NCBI GenBank assembly: GCA_023461115.1
Contig: JAEWOA010000055.1
Location: 1-6,913 of the forward strand
Reading direction: 5' to 3'
Length of the DNA stretch: 6,913 nt
Source: Actinomycetes bacterium
Lineage (GTDB): Bacteria > Actinomycetota > Actinomycetes > Actinomycetales > Cellulomonadaceae
Shown: positions 1 to 5,823 of the stretch, piece after piece
How the letters are laid out: each line of letters starts with the position of its first letter
Numbering within the stretch: the first letter of the stretch is position 1
The notes under the pieces: model-generated
Database searches by the model: none
What the model saw: the letters and a program-made list of their open reading frames with translations, nothing else
What the model was told of the DNA's origin: nothing
Program-made: the position numbers and the translations under genes

Positions 1-665
1 GAGTCGCCGTAGATGAAGAGCGGGTTGTACGCCTTGGCCGGAGCCTCGGCCACCGCGACGGCCGCGGCGTGCGCGAACCGGTTCGACGAGCCGATGACGA
101 ACGTCTCGAACAAGTAGTGCGGGTTCAGCCGCGCCGGCTCGGTCGCGGCCTGTCGTCGCGACGCCGCCGTCGGGCGCTCGTTGAAGACCGACTCCTGCTG
201 CGGGCGGGGGGAGGGCGCGGCCTCCGGCTCGGCGAACGGCGTCCGCTCGTCGTAGCCGCGCCGGCCGCCCGTGAATCCGCGCCGGTCGTCGGAGCCGTTG
301 TAGGAGCGCTCGTCGTAGTCGCGCTCGTCGTAGTCCGACGACTCCGGCTGCGGCGCCGGCTGCGTCGTGATCGCGCGCACGGACTCGGGCGCGTTGTCGA
401 CGAGGCTGTCGTCGACCGTGATCGCGAAGCGGCCCTCGCGGCCGAGTGCGCTGGTCAGAGCCTCGAGCAGCTCGGCGCGAGCCTTCGACTCCAGGTAGTC
501 CTTGGTGAACTCGTTGCTCACCGCCAGCAGCAGGGTGTCGTTCAGGAGCCCGAGCGGCTGAGCCAGCTTGACGAACGCGAGCTGCCGCTGCGTGATGTCC
601 GGGCTGCGCTCGAGGGAGGCGACGACGAGGCCCCACACCTGTGTGAGTTCTTCGTCGTTCGGCAC
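1..665 (-). CDS. dnaA: Chromosomal replication initiator DnaA, N-terminal part (runs off the left edge)
   Basis: DnaA binds DnaA boxes, melts oriC and helps load the replicative helicase. Read on the minus strand from GTG at 665-663, the frame begins MPNDEELTQVWGLVVASL and gives 221 full codons before the window ends. An in-frame TAG two codons upstream (671-669) leaves GTG as the only sensible start; the ribosome-binding site is weak (GGGGTAGGA). Residues 1 to about 80 are domain I, the helicase/partner-binding domain. Residues about 85-178 are a hydrophilic domain II linker with three YDER motifs (two in tandem), then arginine- and proline-rich sequence. Domain III starts near residue 179 (RLNPHYLFETFVIG) and is cut at IYGDS, the first residues of Walker A, so no ATPase motif is visible. 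It is divergent from rpmH, the usual actinobacterial arrangement. Identity is very secure. Confidence 0.96.
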   Translation of the reverse strand, partial: MPNDEELTQVWGLVVASLERSPDITQRQLAFVKLAQPLGLLNDTLLLAVSNEFTKDYLESKARAELLEALTSALGREGRFAITVDDSLVDNAPESVRAITTQPAPQPESSDYDERDYDERSYNGSDDRRGFTGGRRGYDERTPFAEPEAAPSPRPQQESVFNERPTAASRRQAATEPARLNPHYLFETFVIGSSNRFAHAAAVAVAEAPAKAYNPLFIYGD

Positions 666-723
666 GTCCTACCCCGGGTTGTGTCTGGCTGGATGAGAGG
701 GTCGAGTCTCGCATGGACCACGT

Positions 724-744
724 TCGTCCACACAGTTGTCCACA
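724..744 (+). promoter_or_regulatory. Pair of DnaA boxes upstream of dnaA
   Basis: TTGTCCACA at 736-744 is a perfect match to the high-GC actinobacterial DnaA box. TCGTCCACA at 724-732 differs by one base, lies in the same orientation and starts 12 bp away. The pair is 59-79 bp upstream of the dnaA GTG, a suitable place for autoregulation of dnaA. The perfect box is flanked by CACAG and CTGTG arms (731-735 and 746-750). Confidence 0.75.
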
Positions 745-858
745 CCTGTGCGTGAGGCACGGATCACGAGTCCTGCGGCGTGGTCCGTGATGATCACGCC
801 CCACGGCGGCCGTCCCAAGGGGTAACCCAGGGGTGGCCTGTGGGTGAACGGCGCGGGG

Positions 859-867
859 CCGTCCACA
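859..867 (+). promoter_or_regulatory. Degenerate DnaA box
   Basis: CCGTCCACA differs at two positions from TTGTCCACA and has the same orientation as the pair nearer dnaA. On its own it is weak evidence in GC-rich DNA; its position in the dnaA upstream region is the main support. Confidence 0.35.
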
Positions 868-1038
868 GCGGTGTGACGAGTGCCGATGCTAGCCCGGTAC
901 GCACCGGGCGGCATCGGCCCATCCGGGTGAGAGTTGGACGCTCGTCTTGGTCCTCCACGGCCGACGTGCGCCGCCGCCCACGGCCCGTGCGTGAGCTGTG
1001 GCGCTCACCACGTGTGGCGCGATCGGGCGCTACCGCAT

Positions 1039-1068
1039 TTGACCCGTCGAAAGGGCACGGCGTACCGT
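1039..1068 (+). promoter_or_regulatory. Probable promoter of the rpmH-rnpA-yidD-yidC-khpB operon
   Basis: TTGACC (1039-1044) and TACCGT (1063-1068) are separated by 18 bp and match the -35 TTGACA and -10 TANNNT patterns of housekeeping sigma factors in actinobacteria. Transcription would start near 1075, giving a leader of about 138 nt before the rpmH GTG. It is the best promoter-like pair I found in the dnaA-rpmH gap. Confidence 0.6.
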
Positions 1069-1073
1069 GTTGC

Positions 1074-1129
1074 AGCCTTACGAAGGCTCCTGTCGGCGTG
1101 CCCTGAACGCCACCCGCACGTGCTGTGCG
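1074..1129 (+). other. Hairpin-rich 5' leader of the rpmH operon transcript
   Basis: Three short hairpins follow one another at the predicted transcript start. They are AGCCTT-ACG-AAGGCT (1074-1088), GGCGT with ACGCC (1095-1111), and CGCAC-GTGCT-GTGCG (1115-1129). The first would form at the very 5' end of the RNA, which could protect it from decay. No known riboswitch or leader peptide is recognised. Confidence 0.4.
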
Positions 1130-1212
1130 TTCCATCAAGGAGCAGTCGAGCCCGGCAGCCTGACCTTGGGAGCGTCCCGCGCGCGCCCGACCCGAACCAC
1201 TGGAGATCTCTC

Positions 1213-1350
1213 GTGAGCAAGCGCACCTTCCAGCCGAACACCCGGCGCCGCGCCAAGACCCACGGCTTCCGCCTGCGCATGCGCACGCGTGCCGGCCGCG
1301 CGATCCTCGCCGCTCGTCGGCGCAAGGGTCGCACGGAGCTCTCGGCCTGA
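1213..1350 (+). CDS. rpmH: 50S ribosomal protein L34
   Basis: L34 is a small, highly basic protein of the large ribosomal subunit that binds 23S rRNA. The 45-residue product MSKRTFQPNTRRRAKTHGFR... shows the family signature almost end to end: the KRTFQPN start, the arginine-rich core containing HGFRLRMRT, and a final RRRKGRTELSA. Length is normal. The GTG at 1213 is preceded by GGAG at 1202-1205 (7-nt gap), and the longer upstream reading frame has no family similarity, so this start is preferred. It is the first gene of a rightward operon; rnpA begins 11 bp after its stop, the universal rpmH-rnpA pairing. Identity is certain. Confidence 0.98.
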   Translation: MSKRTFQPNTRRRAKTHGFRLRMRTRAGRAILAARRRKGRTELSA

Positions 1351-1361
1351 CCTCAGCGTCG

Positions 1362-1757
1362 GTGCTGCCCGCCGCGCACAGGATGCGCCGCGCTGCCGAC
1401 TTCGAGCAGGCGGTGCGGCGCGGTGCGCGTGGCGGACGGGAGACGCTGGTGGTCCACCTCAGCACACGAACCGACCCCGGGCTGCACAGCCCGGTGGTCG
1501 GTTTCGTCGTGTCCAAGGCCGTGGGCAACGCGGTTGTCCGCAACCGCGTGAAGCGCCGGCTCCGTGCGCTCGTCGCCCCCCACATCGACACGCTGCCCGC
1601 CGGGGGAGCGCTCGTCGTGCGCGCTCTGCCGCCCTCCGGCAGCGCGACCTCCGCCGTGCTGCAACGCGACCTCGACGGGGCGCTGCGCACCGCGCAGACC
1701 CGCGCCGCGGGCCAGTCCCGCCAGCGTGGCGCGGCGGGATCAGGAGCGCGATCGTGA
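1362..1757 (+). CDS. rnpA: Ribonuclease P protein component
   Basis: RnpA is the protein subunit that assists the RNase P RNA in cutting 5' leaders from pre-tRNAs. The 131-residue product starts MLPAAHRMRRAADFEQAVRR, typical of actinobacterial RnpA, and carries the diagnostic basic RNR motif at residues 54-68 (GNAVVRNRVKRRLR), which contacts RNase P RNA. The last 20 or so residues (AAGQSRQRGAAGSGARS) are a low-complexity basic tail outside the core fold. GTG at 1362 is chosen over the internal ATG at residue 8 because LPA-RM(L)RR is the family's usual opening. The ribosome-binding site is poor, and translation is probably coupled to rpmH. The stop overlaps the yidD start by 4 bp (GTGA). Confidence 0.97.
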   Translation: MLPAAHRMRRAADFEQAVRRGARGGRETLVVHLSTRTDPGLHSPVVGFVVSKAVGNAVVRNRVKRRLRALVAPHIDTLPAGGALVVRALPPSGSATSAVLQRDLDGALRTAQTRAAGQSRQRGAAGSGARS

Positions 1758-2074
1758 GCCCGCGCTCGGCCGCGCTTGCTTGGGCGGGACGCGCCGCACG
1801 GCTCGTCGTCCGAGCGCCGGCGCTGCTGCTGCTCGCGCTGCTGCGCGTCTACCAAGTCGTCATCTCCCCGATGACGCCCCAAACGTGCAGGTTCTATCCG
1901 TCCTGCTCGCAGTACGCGGTCGTGGCCATTCGGCGGCACGGCGCGCTGCGGGGGACGTGGCTCGCGGCGCGCCGCGTGCTGCGGTGCCACCCGTGGAACC
2001 CGGGCGGCGTCGACGACGTTCCCCCCGTGCGGCCCTCTCGCCGCGCGCTCGACTTGGCGCACCCCGCGCACTGA
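1754..2074 (+). CDS. yidD: Membrane protein insertion efficiency factor YidD
   Basis: YidD is a small membrane-associated protein that assists insertion of proteins with the YidC/Sec machinery. The frame is open far upstream through rnpA, but GTG at 1754, overlapping the rnpA stop as GTGA, gives a 106-residue protein of normal family size. Residues about 14-38 are a hydrophobic or amphipathic helix (PALLLLALLRVYQVVISP). The family signature CRFYPSCSQYA is at 45-55 and RCHPWNPGGVDDVP at 77-90; cysteines 45, 51 and 78 are the conserved set. The short tail (RPSRRALDLAHPAH) is variable. It lies directly before yidC, the standard arrangement, and is probably translationally coupled to rnpA. Confidence 0.95.
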   Translation: MSPRSAALAWAGRAARLVVRAPALLLLALLRVYQVVISPMTPQTCRFYPSCSQYAVVAIRRHGALRGTWLAARRVLRCHPWNPGGVDDVPPVRPSRRALDLAHPAH

Positions 2075-2098
2075 CCCCCAACGAGGAGCTCTGACCAC

Positions 2099-3250
2099 AT
2101 GGCGTGGTTCGACGGCCTGCTGCAGCCGATCATGTGGGTTGTGGCCTGGATCATGGTCCAGTTCCACAGCCTGTTCTCTGCGCTCGGCCTTGACCCGGAT
2201 GGCGGCCTCGCCTGGACGATGTCGATCGTCGGCCTGGTGATCGTCATGCGCATCGCGCTGATCCCGCTGTTCTTCAAGCAGATCAAGGCGTCACGCGGTA
2301 TGCAGATGCTCGCGCCCGAGATGCAGGCGATCCAGAAGAAGTACAAGGGGAAGTCCGACCCCGCGTCCCGTGAGGCCATGAGCCGCGAGACGATGGAGCT
2401 CTACCGCAAGCACGGGACCAACCCGTTCGCGTCCTGCCTGCCGATCCTGCTGCAGTCCCCGATCTTCTTCGCGCTCTTCCGCGTGCTGAACTCACTCGAG
2501 GCGCTGTCCGAGGGCACGTATCCGCGCGGCGACCACATCGGTCCCATGACCGCCGAACTCGCGAAGTCCGCCGAGCAGGCGACCATCTTCGGCGCCCCGC
2601 TGTCCGGCACCTTCATGAAGGCCGACGGCAACATCAACATCCAGGTCGTCACCGTCCTGCTCATCGCCGCGATGTCCGCGACCACGTTCCTCACCCAGCG
2701 CCAGCTGACCATGAAGAACATGCCGCCGGCCGCGATGCAGGGCCCGATGGCGCAGCAGCAGAAGGTGCTGCTCTACGTCCTGCCGCTGATCTTCGCCTTC
2801 TCCGGCGTGAACTTCCCGATCGGCGTCCTCATCTACTGGACCACCACCAACCTGTGGTCGATGGGCCAGCAGTTCTACACAATCCGGCGAATGCCCGCCC
2901 CGGGATCACAGGCCGAGAAGGCGATGCTCGAGCGCAAGGCGCGCAAGTCCGCGCACAAGGGTGATGCCGCAGTCATCGAGGCGACCTCCACCGTCGTCGA
3001 CGAGAAGCCGCGCGGCGGTCAGCGCCAGCAGCCCGTCCGCAAGGACCGTGCCAAGGGCGCCCGCCCGCAGGCCGACGGCGCCGCGGAGACGATGCCCGAC
3101 GCCGTGCAGGACGCGCCAGTGAGCGACTCCGATGCTCCCGTCGTCGACGACGCTCCCGTCAAGGACGTGCCCACGCCCAAGACCCCGCCGCGCCAGTCCG
3201 GCTCGTCGAAGCCAGGCAGCAACTCGGCCAAGCGCAAGCCCAAGAAGTAG
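2099..3250 (+). CDS. yidC: Membrane protein insertase YidC (Oxa1 family)
   Basis: YidC inserts and folds membrane proteins, alone or with SecYEG. The 383-residue product has the short actinobacterial/Gram-positive architecture without the large periplasmic domain of E. coli YidC. Hydrophobic segments are at about 8-30, 38-59, 112-131, 181-198, 222-238 and 239-256. Arg51 within IVMRIALIPLFF is the conserved groove arginine. The cytoplasmic hairpin (about 60-105, rich in K, M and Q) and YRKHGTNPFASCLPILLQSPIFFALFRVL are characteristic. The last 120 residues form a long hydrophilic tail with three DAPV repeats (338-354) and a very basic end (KRKPKK), likely touching ribosomes or RNA. ATG 2099 has GAGGAG at 2083-2088. 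yidD lies 24 bp upstream and khpB 42 bp downstream. Confidence 0.97.
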   Translation: MAWFDGLLQPIMWVVAWIMVQFHSLFSALGLDPDGGLAWTMSIVGLVIVMRIALIPLFFKQIKASRGMQMLAPEMQAIQKKYKGKSDPASREAMSRETMELYRKHGTNPFASCLPILLQSPIFFALFRVLNSLEALSEGTYPRGDHIGPMTAELAKSAEQATIFGAPLSGTFMKADGNINIQVVTVLLIAAMSATTFLTQRQLTMKNMPPAAMQGPMAQQQKVLLYVLPLIFAFSGVNFPIGVLIYWTTTNLWSMGQQFYTIRRMPAPGSQAEKAMLERKARKSAHKGDAAVIEATSTVVDEKPRGGQRQQPVRKDRAKGARPQADGAAETMPDAVQDAPVSDSDAPVVDDAPVKDVPTPKTPPRQSGSSKPGSNSAKRKPKK

Positions 3251-3292
3251 TCCTGCCCGCGCGGGCCGTCCGCGCATTCTGATCGGAGAGAC

Positions 3293-3793
3293 ATGACGAC
3301 TGAGCCCGAAGCCCAGAGCGCCACCACCCGCCTCGAGGAGGAGGGCGAGATCGCCGCCGACTACCTCGAGGAACTCCTCGACATCGCGGACCTGGACGGC
3401 GACATCGACATCGACGTCGACCACGGCCGGGCCGCGGTCGAGATCGTGTCCGACGACCCCGCGGATCGGTCCCTGCGGCGGCTCGTCGGCCAGGATGGCG
3501 AGGTCCTCGACGCCCTCCAGGAGCTCACGCGCCTGGCAGTCCAGACCAAGACCGGTGAGCGCAGCCGTCTGATGCTCGACATCGCCGGGCATCGCGCGGG
3601 CCGGCGTTCCGAGCTCGCCGAAGTCGCTCGCGACGCGGTCGCACAGGTGAAGGAGAGCGGCGCCGCCGTCGCGCTCGCCGCGATGAACCCGTTCGAGCGA
3701 AAGGTCGTGCACGACGTCGTCGCCGAGGCCGGCCTCGTCAGCGACTCCGAGGGTGTCGAGCCGAACCGCCACGTGGTGGTCCGTCCCGCCTGA
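3293..3793 (+). CDS. khpB: KH/R3H-domain RNA-binding protein (Jag/KhpB/EloR family)
   Basis: This family binds single-stranded RNA and, in Gram-positive bacteria, affects cell elongation and sRNA/mRNA stability together with KhpA. The 166-residue product has an acidic N-terminal third (residues 1-45, with GEIAADYLEELLDIADLDGDIDIDVD). A KH domain follows with its GxxG loop at GQDG (66-69), then an R3H domain whose signature is FERKVVHDVVA, with Arg136 and His140 in the R-x3-H arrangement. The N-terminal Jag-N domain of Firmicutes members is absent, as is normal in actinobacteria. ATG 3293 follows GGAGAG at 3285-3290. It is the last gene of the rpmH operon and sits next to yidC in many bacteria. 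A palindrome beginning 13 bp after its stop may end the transcript. Confidence 0.93.
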   Translation: MTTEPEAQSATTRLEEEGEIAADYLEELLDIADLDGDIDIDVDHGRAAVEIVSDDPADRSLRRLVGQDGEVLDALQELTRLAVQTKTGERSRLMLDIAGHRAGRRSELAEVARDAVAQVKESGAAVALAAMNPFERKVVHDVVAEAGLVSDSEGVEPNRHVVVRPA

Positions 3794-3805
3794 GCCATGC
3801 TGCAG

Positions 3806-3839
3806 GAGGGCCGCTGTTTCACGTGAAACAGCGGCCCTC
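3806..3839. terminator. 34-bp perfect palindrome containing parS; possible khpB terminator
   Basis: The parS at 3816-3829 is extended on both sides by GAGGGCCGCT and its exact complement, making a perfect 34-bp inverted repeat centred at 3822/3823. As RNA it would form a strong 15-bp GC-rich stem with a 4-nt loop, starting 13 bp after the khpB stop, a typical terminator position. No T-run follows, which is common for actinobacterial terminators. The terminator role is inference. Confidence 0.55.
3816..3829. promoter_or_regulatory. parS: parS site 1 (perfect)
   Basis: An exact copy of the 14-bp ParB-binding palindrome GTTTCACGTGAAAC, 22 bp after the khpB stop and at the heart of a larger perfect palindrome. 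ParB loads here and spreads to build the segregation complex. Confidence 0.95.
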
Positions 3840-3916
3840 GGCATATGCGTCCGACTCCCACGCGTCGTTCTTGGTGCCCGGCGTTCATCCGGGGCTCGCA
3901 CTTGGCCTGTTCGCGG

Positions 3917-3934
3917 CCGCGCGATATCGCGCGG
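3917..3934. repeat. 18-bp perfect palindrome with ATAT core
   Basis: CCGCGCGATATCGCGCGG is a perfect inverted repeat in otherwise featureless gap sequence. It is unlike parS. It could be an operator or a simple GC-rich palindrome; no function is assigned. Confidence 0.5.
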
Positions 3935-4080
3935 TGTCGGCGGGCCATTCCTGCACTCGGCGCGCGCGACCCTCGTCTGCCGGGCGCCACCCGAAGAGGG
4001 CGCAGAAACCAGAGTCCACCGTCGGCGCTGAACCAGGTGGTGCCGCACCGACATGACGTCAGCCGAGCAGGCACGCTTCC

Positions 4081-4094
4081 GTTTCACGTGAAAC
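4081..4094. promoter_or_regulatory. parS: parS site 2 (perfect)
   Basis: An exact GTTTCACGTGAAAC, 265 bp from site 1. The flanking bases are not symmetrical, so the conserved unit here is just the 14-mer. Confidence 0.95.
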
Positions 4095-4167
4095 ATCGGT
4101 GCCGCGGTCTCGGCGCCGGATTGAGGCCGGCCGGCGCAGGACGGTGGCGATGTAGTCGGGCGGGCAT

Positions 4168-4181
4168 GTTTCACGTGAAAC
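4168..4181. promoter_or_regulatory. parS: parS site 3 (perfect)
   Basis: An exact 14-mer only 87 bp from site 2, the closest spacing in the array. It immediately precedes two short tandem-repeat tracts. Confidence 0.95.
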
Positions 4182-4205
4182 AAGGGCAGCGGGCACCGTC
4201 GCGTT

Positions 4206-4265
4206 ATGCATCGCGAAGCCGCGTGATGCATGGCGAAGTCGCGCCATGCTCCGCGAACGCCGCGT
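4206..4265 (+). repeat. Three tandem 20-bp units
   Basis: Units begin at 4206, 4226 and 4246. The first two begin ATGCAT followed by GCGAAG, the third ATGCTCCGCGAAC. Units 1 and 2 differ at only a few positions and unit 3 is more diverged. The tract starts 24 bp after parS site 3, in non-coding sequence. Confidence 0.6.
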
Positions 4266-4266
4266 A

Positions 4267-4311
4267 GGGCTGGAGCGCGTCGGGCTCGAGCGTGTCAGGT
4301 TCTGGCGTGCC
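4267..4311 (+). repeat. Three tandem 15-bp units
   Basis: GGGCTGGAGCGCGTC, GGGCTCGAGCGTGTC and a diverged AGGTTCTGGCGTGCC follow one another directly. The first two differ at two positions. They are contiguous with the 20-bp repeat tract, which suggests local slippage in this non-coding gap. Confidence 0.5.
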
Positions 4312-4532
4312 GGGTGCCGGTGCCCCTTCCGCGGGGAACGTCCTGACGATGCCTGAGCACACGTCCATCCGGCCTCCTCGAGCTCAATGAGTTCACGTGG
4401 ACCTGCGCTGCATGGATGAGGCCCCCGGTGCGCCGACTGCTGAGGCCGTCACTCGCACGAATCCGCTCCCACGAGGACGTCAGCGAGTCGCCCGTACGGT
4501 GTGGCCCGGAGCTGCGTCGACGGCGGCCGAGG

Positions 4533-4621
4533 GCTGCTTACAGGTGCGCGCGGCGGGACGGGAACAGCCCACCCTCGAGGGGCGACGGCCAGCGCTGCTT
4601 ACAGGTGCGCGCGGCGGGACG
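4533..4621 (+). repeat. 28-bp exact direct duplication, 61-bp period
   Basis: An identical 28-bp sequence beginning GCTGCTTACAGGTG and ending GCGGGACG occurs at 4533-4560 and 4594-4621. Similarity extends weakly upstream (a GACGGC near both copies). Exact identity in an interval where other repeats have diverged suggests a recent duplication or a selected binding site. Confidence 0.8.
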
Positions 4622-4682
4622 CCCCATTCATACGACGGCACCGTTGTCGCACGTCGCCTCCGCCCTGCGGGATCCGTTGCGC

Positions 4683-4696
4683 GTTTCACGTGAAAC
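4683..4696. promoter_or_regulatory. parS: parS site 4 (perfect)
   Basis: An exact 14-mer, 515 bp from site 3, the largest gap in the array. It lies 61 bp after the end of the 28-bp duplication. Confidence 0.95.
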
Positions 4697-4970
4697 AAGC
4701 AAGGCTTGGGCACAGCCAGGCGGTTCGCGGGTTTCGCGCCCAAGACGATCCGCCATCCACGTGCCACCTGGATCTGAACGCTGTTGGCGCGGCGCGCACA
4801 GACTGTCGAGTGGGCTGCGCAGGCCGCGTGCTACGCGAAATGGCGAGCGTCGGGGTGGCCCTCGAGTTTGCAGTGGTTGCGCCTCCGCCAGCCGGTGCTG
4901 CAGTACGGCTGCGGTCCCCAGCGAGCCGCGGGCGGCACCCGGGCCTCCGTCGCATCTCCCGGCCTCCCGC

Positions 4971-4984
4971 GTTTCACGCGAAAC
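4971..4984. promoter_or_regulatory. parS: parS site 5 (one mismatch, GTTTCACGCGAAAC)
   Basis: It differs from parS by T to C at position 9, which breaks the central CACGTG and the perfect symmetry. It heads the first tandem-repeat unit, so it is plainly a relative of the other copies. ParB affinity may be reduced. Confidence 0.75.
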
Positions 4985-5118
4985 GCAAGTGCACGACGGG
5001 CGAGGCCGCGTGCTCGAGTTGAGGGCGGCGTCGCTGGTGCTGCAATGCCATGCAATGGCGGCCCTCGGAGCCCCTGCTCGCCGGAGGCTCCCCGCATTCG
5101 TGACCCCCCGCCGGCTGC

Positions 5119-5132
5119 GTTTCACGTGAAAC
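5119..5132. promoter_or_regulatory. parS: parS site 6 (perfect)
   Basis: An exact 14-mer heading the second tandem unit, 148 bp from site 5. Confidence 0.95.
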
Positions 5133-5267
5133 GCGCGTGCACGATGGGCGAGACCGCGTGTTCGCGGTGGAGGTGGGCGTCGCTGGGGCCGCGGTGCTGT
5201 GTGACGGCGGCCTTCGGCGCCCCTGCTCACACGGGTGCTCCGGCTCCCATGGCGCTTCGTCCGCCAC

Positions 5268-5281
5268 GTTTCACGTGAAAC
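5268..5281. promoter_or_regulatory. parS: parS site 7 (perfect)
   Basis: An exact 14-mer heading the third tandem unit, 149 bp from site 6. It shares the GAACATC right flank with site 8. Confidence 0.95.
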
Positions 5282-5407
5282 GAACATCGTCGAGCGAGGC
5301 CGCGTGCTGGTGGTGGCGTCGCTGGGGCCGCGATGCGGAGCTACGGCGGCTCTTGGCGCCCCTGCCGGCTTGAGGCATTCCGGCTCCCGTGGCGTGCCGT
5401 CCGCCGC

Positions 5408-5421
5408 GTTTCACGTGAAAC
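5408..5421. promoter_or_regulatory. parS: parS site 8 (perfect)
   Basis: An exact 14-mer heading the partial fourth unit, 140 bp from site 7. The following 45 bp are almost the same as those after site 7. Confidence 0.95.
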
Positions 5422-5719
5422 GAACATCCGTCGAGCGAGGCCGCGTGGTGGTGGTGGCGGTGGAGCATCCGCCCGGCAGGCGACGGCCCGCACGTGGTGC
5501 GACGCGCGGCGCCCAGGGAACCGGCGGTCCTCGGTGCGCTGCTGCGCGGGCGGGTGGAGGGGAGTGGGCGCAGGCGGCGTAGAGGGGGCTCATCGTGGAC
5601 GGTGCGGTGCGCGGGCCGCGCCGGTGACCGCCGTGGACACAGCGTGAGCGGCGACAACGGCTCGGGCGGTGCGCAGTCGACCGTCCGATCGGCGCGTTCC
5701 CCGGCGTGTCTCGGACTGA

Positions 5720-5728
5720 TTGTCCACA
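5720..5728 (+). promoter_or_regulatory. Perfect DnaA box between parS sites 8 and 9
   Basis: TTGTCCACA matches the actinobacterial DnaA box exactly. A weaker, opposite-orientation match (CGTGGACAC, two mismatches) lies at 5632-5640. The pair sits some 5 kb from dnaA, upstream of rsmG, and could titrate DnaA or link rsmG-parA expression to it. A chance match is possible. Confidence 0.5.
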
Positions 5729-5783
5729 CGCGGGGCGGAGGGCTCCGCACGCGGTCGTCGCACCGATACGGTGGGCGACGTTC

Positions 5784-5813
5784 CTGACGGCAGGTCCTCT
5801 GGGAGCCAATGAT
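5784..5813 (+). promoter_or_regulatory. Candidate promoter of rsmG-parA
   Basis: CTGACG (5784-5789) and AATGAT (5808-5813) are 18 bp apart, each matching four of six consensus bases. Transcription would start about 5820, just before parS site 9, so ParB bound there could block it. This is a weak match in GC-rich DNA; an alternative -10, TACGGT at 5767-5772, has no clear -35. Confidence 0.3.
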
Positions 5814-5823
5814 CGGATACGCG

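Larger units (their letters stand above)
666..1212. promoter_or_regulatory. Divergent dnaA/rpmH intergenic control region
   Basis: This 547-bp stretch between the divergent dnaA and rpmH starts holds no convincing gene. It contains a DnaA-box pair close to dnaA, a weaker third box, an imperfect hairpin (about 758-789) and, on the rpmH side, a recognisable promoter with a structured leader. On the minus strand TAGCAT (891-886) could be a dnaA -10 element, but I see no matching -35. Few DnaA boxes are present, so the main oriC is more likely on the other side of dnaA (towards dnaN, outside the window), as is usual in actinobacteria; this part would then serve dnaA autoregulation. That placement is inference from the group. 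Confidence 0.7.
4971..5470 (+). repeat. Diverged tandem repeats, each headed by parS
   Basis: Units run 4971-5118 (148 bp), 5119-5267 (149 bp), 5268-5407 (140 bp), and a partial unit from 5408 to about 5470. Each starts with parS, then a conserved GCGAGGCCGCGTG-like stretch about 33 bp in. The first three also share GGCGTCGCTGG(G/T)GC and GCCCCTGC further along. Units 2 and 3 end alike (CCGGCTCCC(A/G)TGGCG ... CGTCCGCC). Units 3 and 4 are nearly identical over their first 45 bp. A further relic may begin near 4822 (AGGCCGCGTGCTACG), without parS. The pattern indicates growth by tandem duplication. Confidence 0.75.

Noticed and set aside
69..755. 228-codon plus-strand frame opposite dnaA
   Set aside because: The minus strand encodes a clear DnaA N-terminus; this frame is Arg/Val-rich shadow sequence.
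839..847. TGTGGGTGA as an inverted DnaA box
   Set aside because: Three mismatches to TGTGGACAA; not distinguishable from chance.
794..2167. 457-codon open frame on the minus strand
   Set aside because: It lies opposite rpmH, rnpA and yidD, has a low-complexity Arg/Ala/Pro composition and no family motif; it is a shadow of GC-rich genes.
2906..4231. 441-codon open frame on the minus strand
   Set aside because: It is antisense to the YidC tail and khpB and continues through parS sites (VSRET/FHVK peptides); no domain is visible.
4389..4402. AGTTCACGTGGACC as a tenth parS
   Set aside because: The CACGTG core is present but four of fourteen positions differ from parS.
4416..5278. Overlapping plus-strand open frames (237, 173 and 164 codons) in the parS gap
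   Set aside because: They overlap in different frames, have no good ribosome-binding site, run through direct repeats and share only parS-encoded peptides.
4971..5470. CRISPR array
   Set aside because: The repeated 14-mer is a known palindrome, the intervals are about 140 bp and are themselves related, and no cas gene is nearby.
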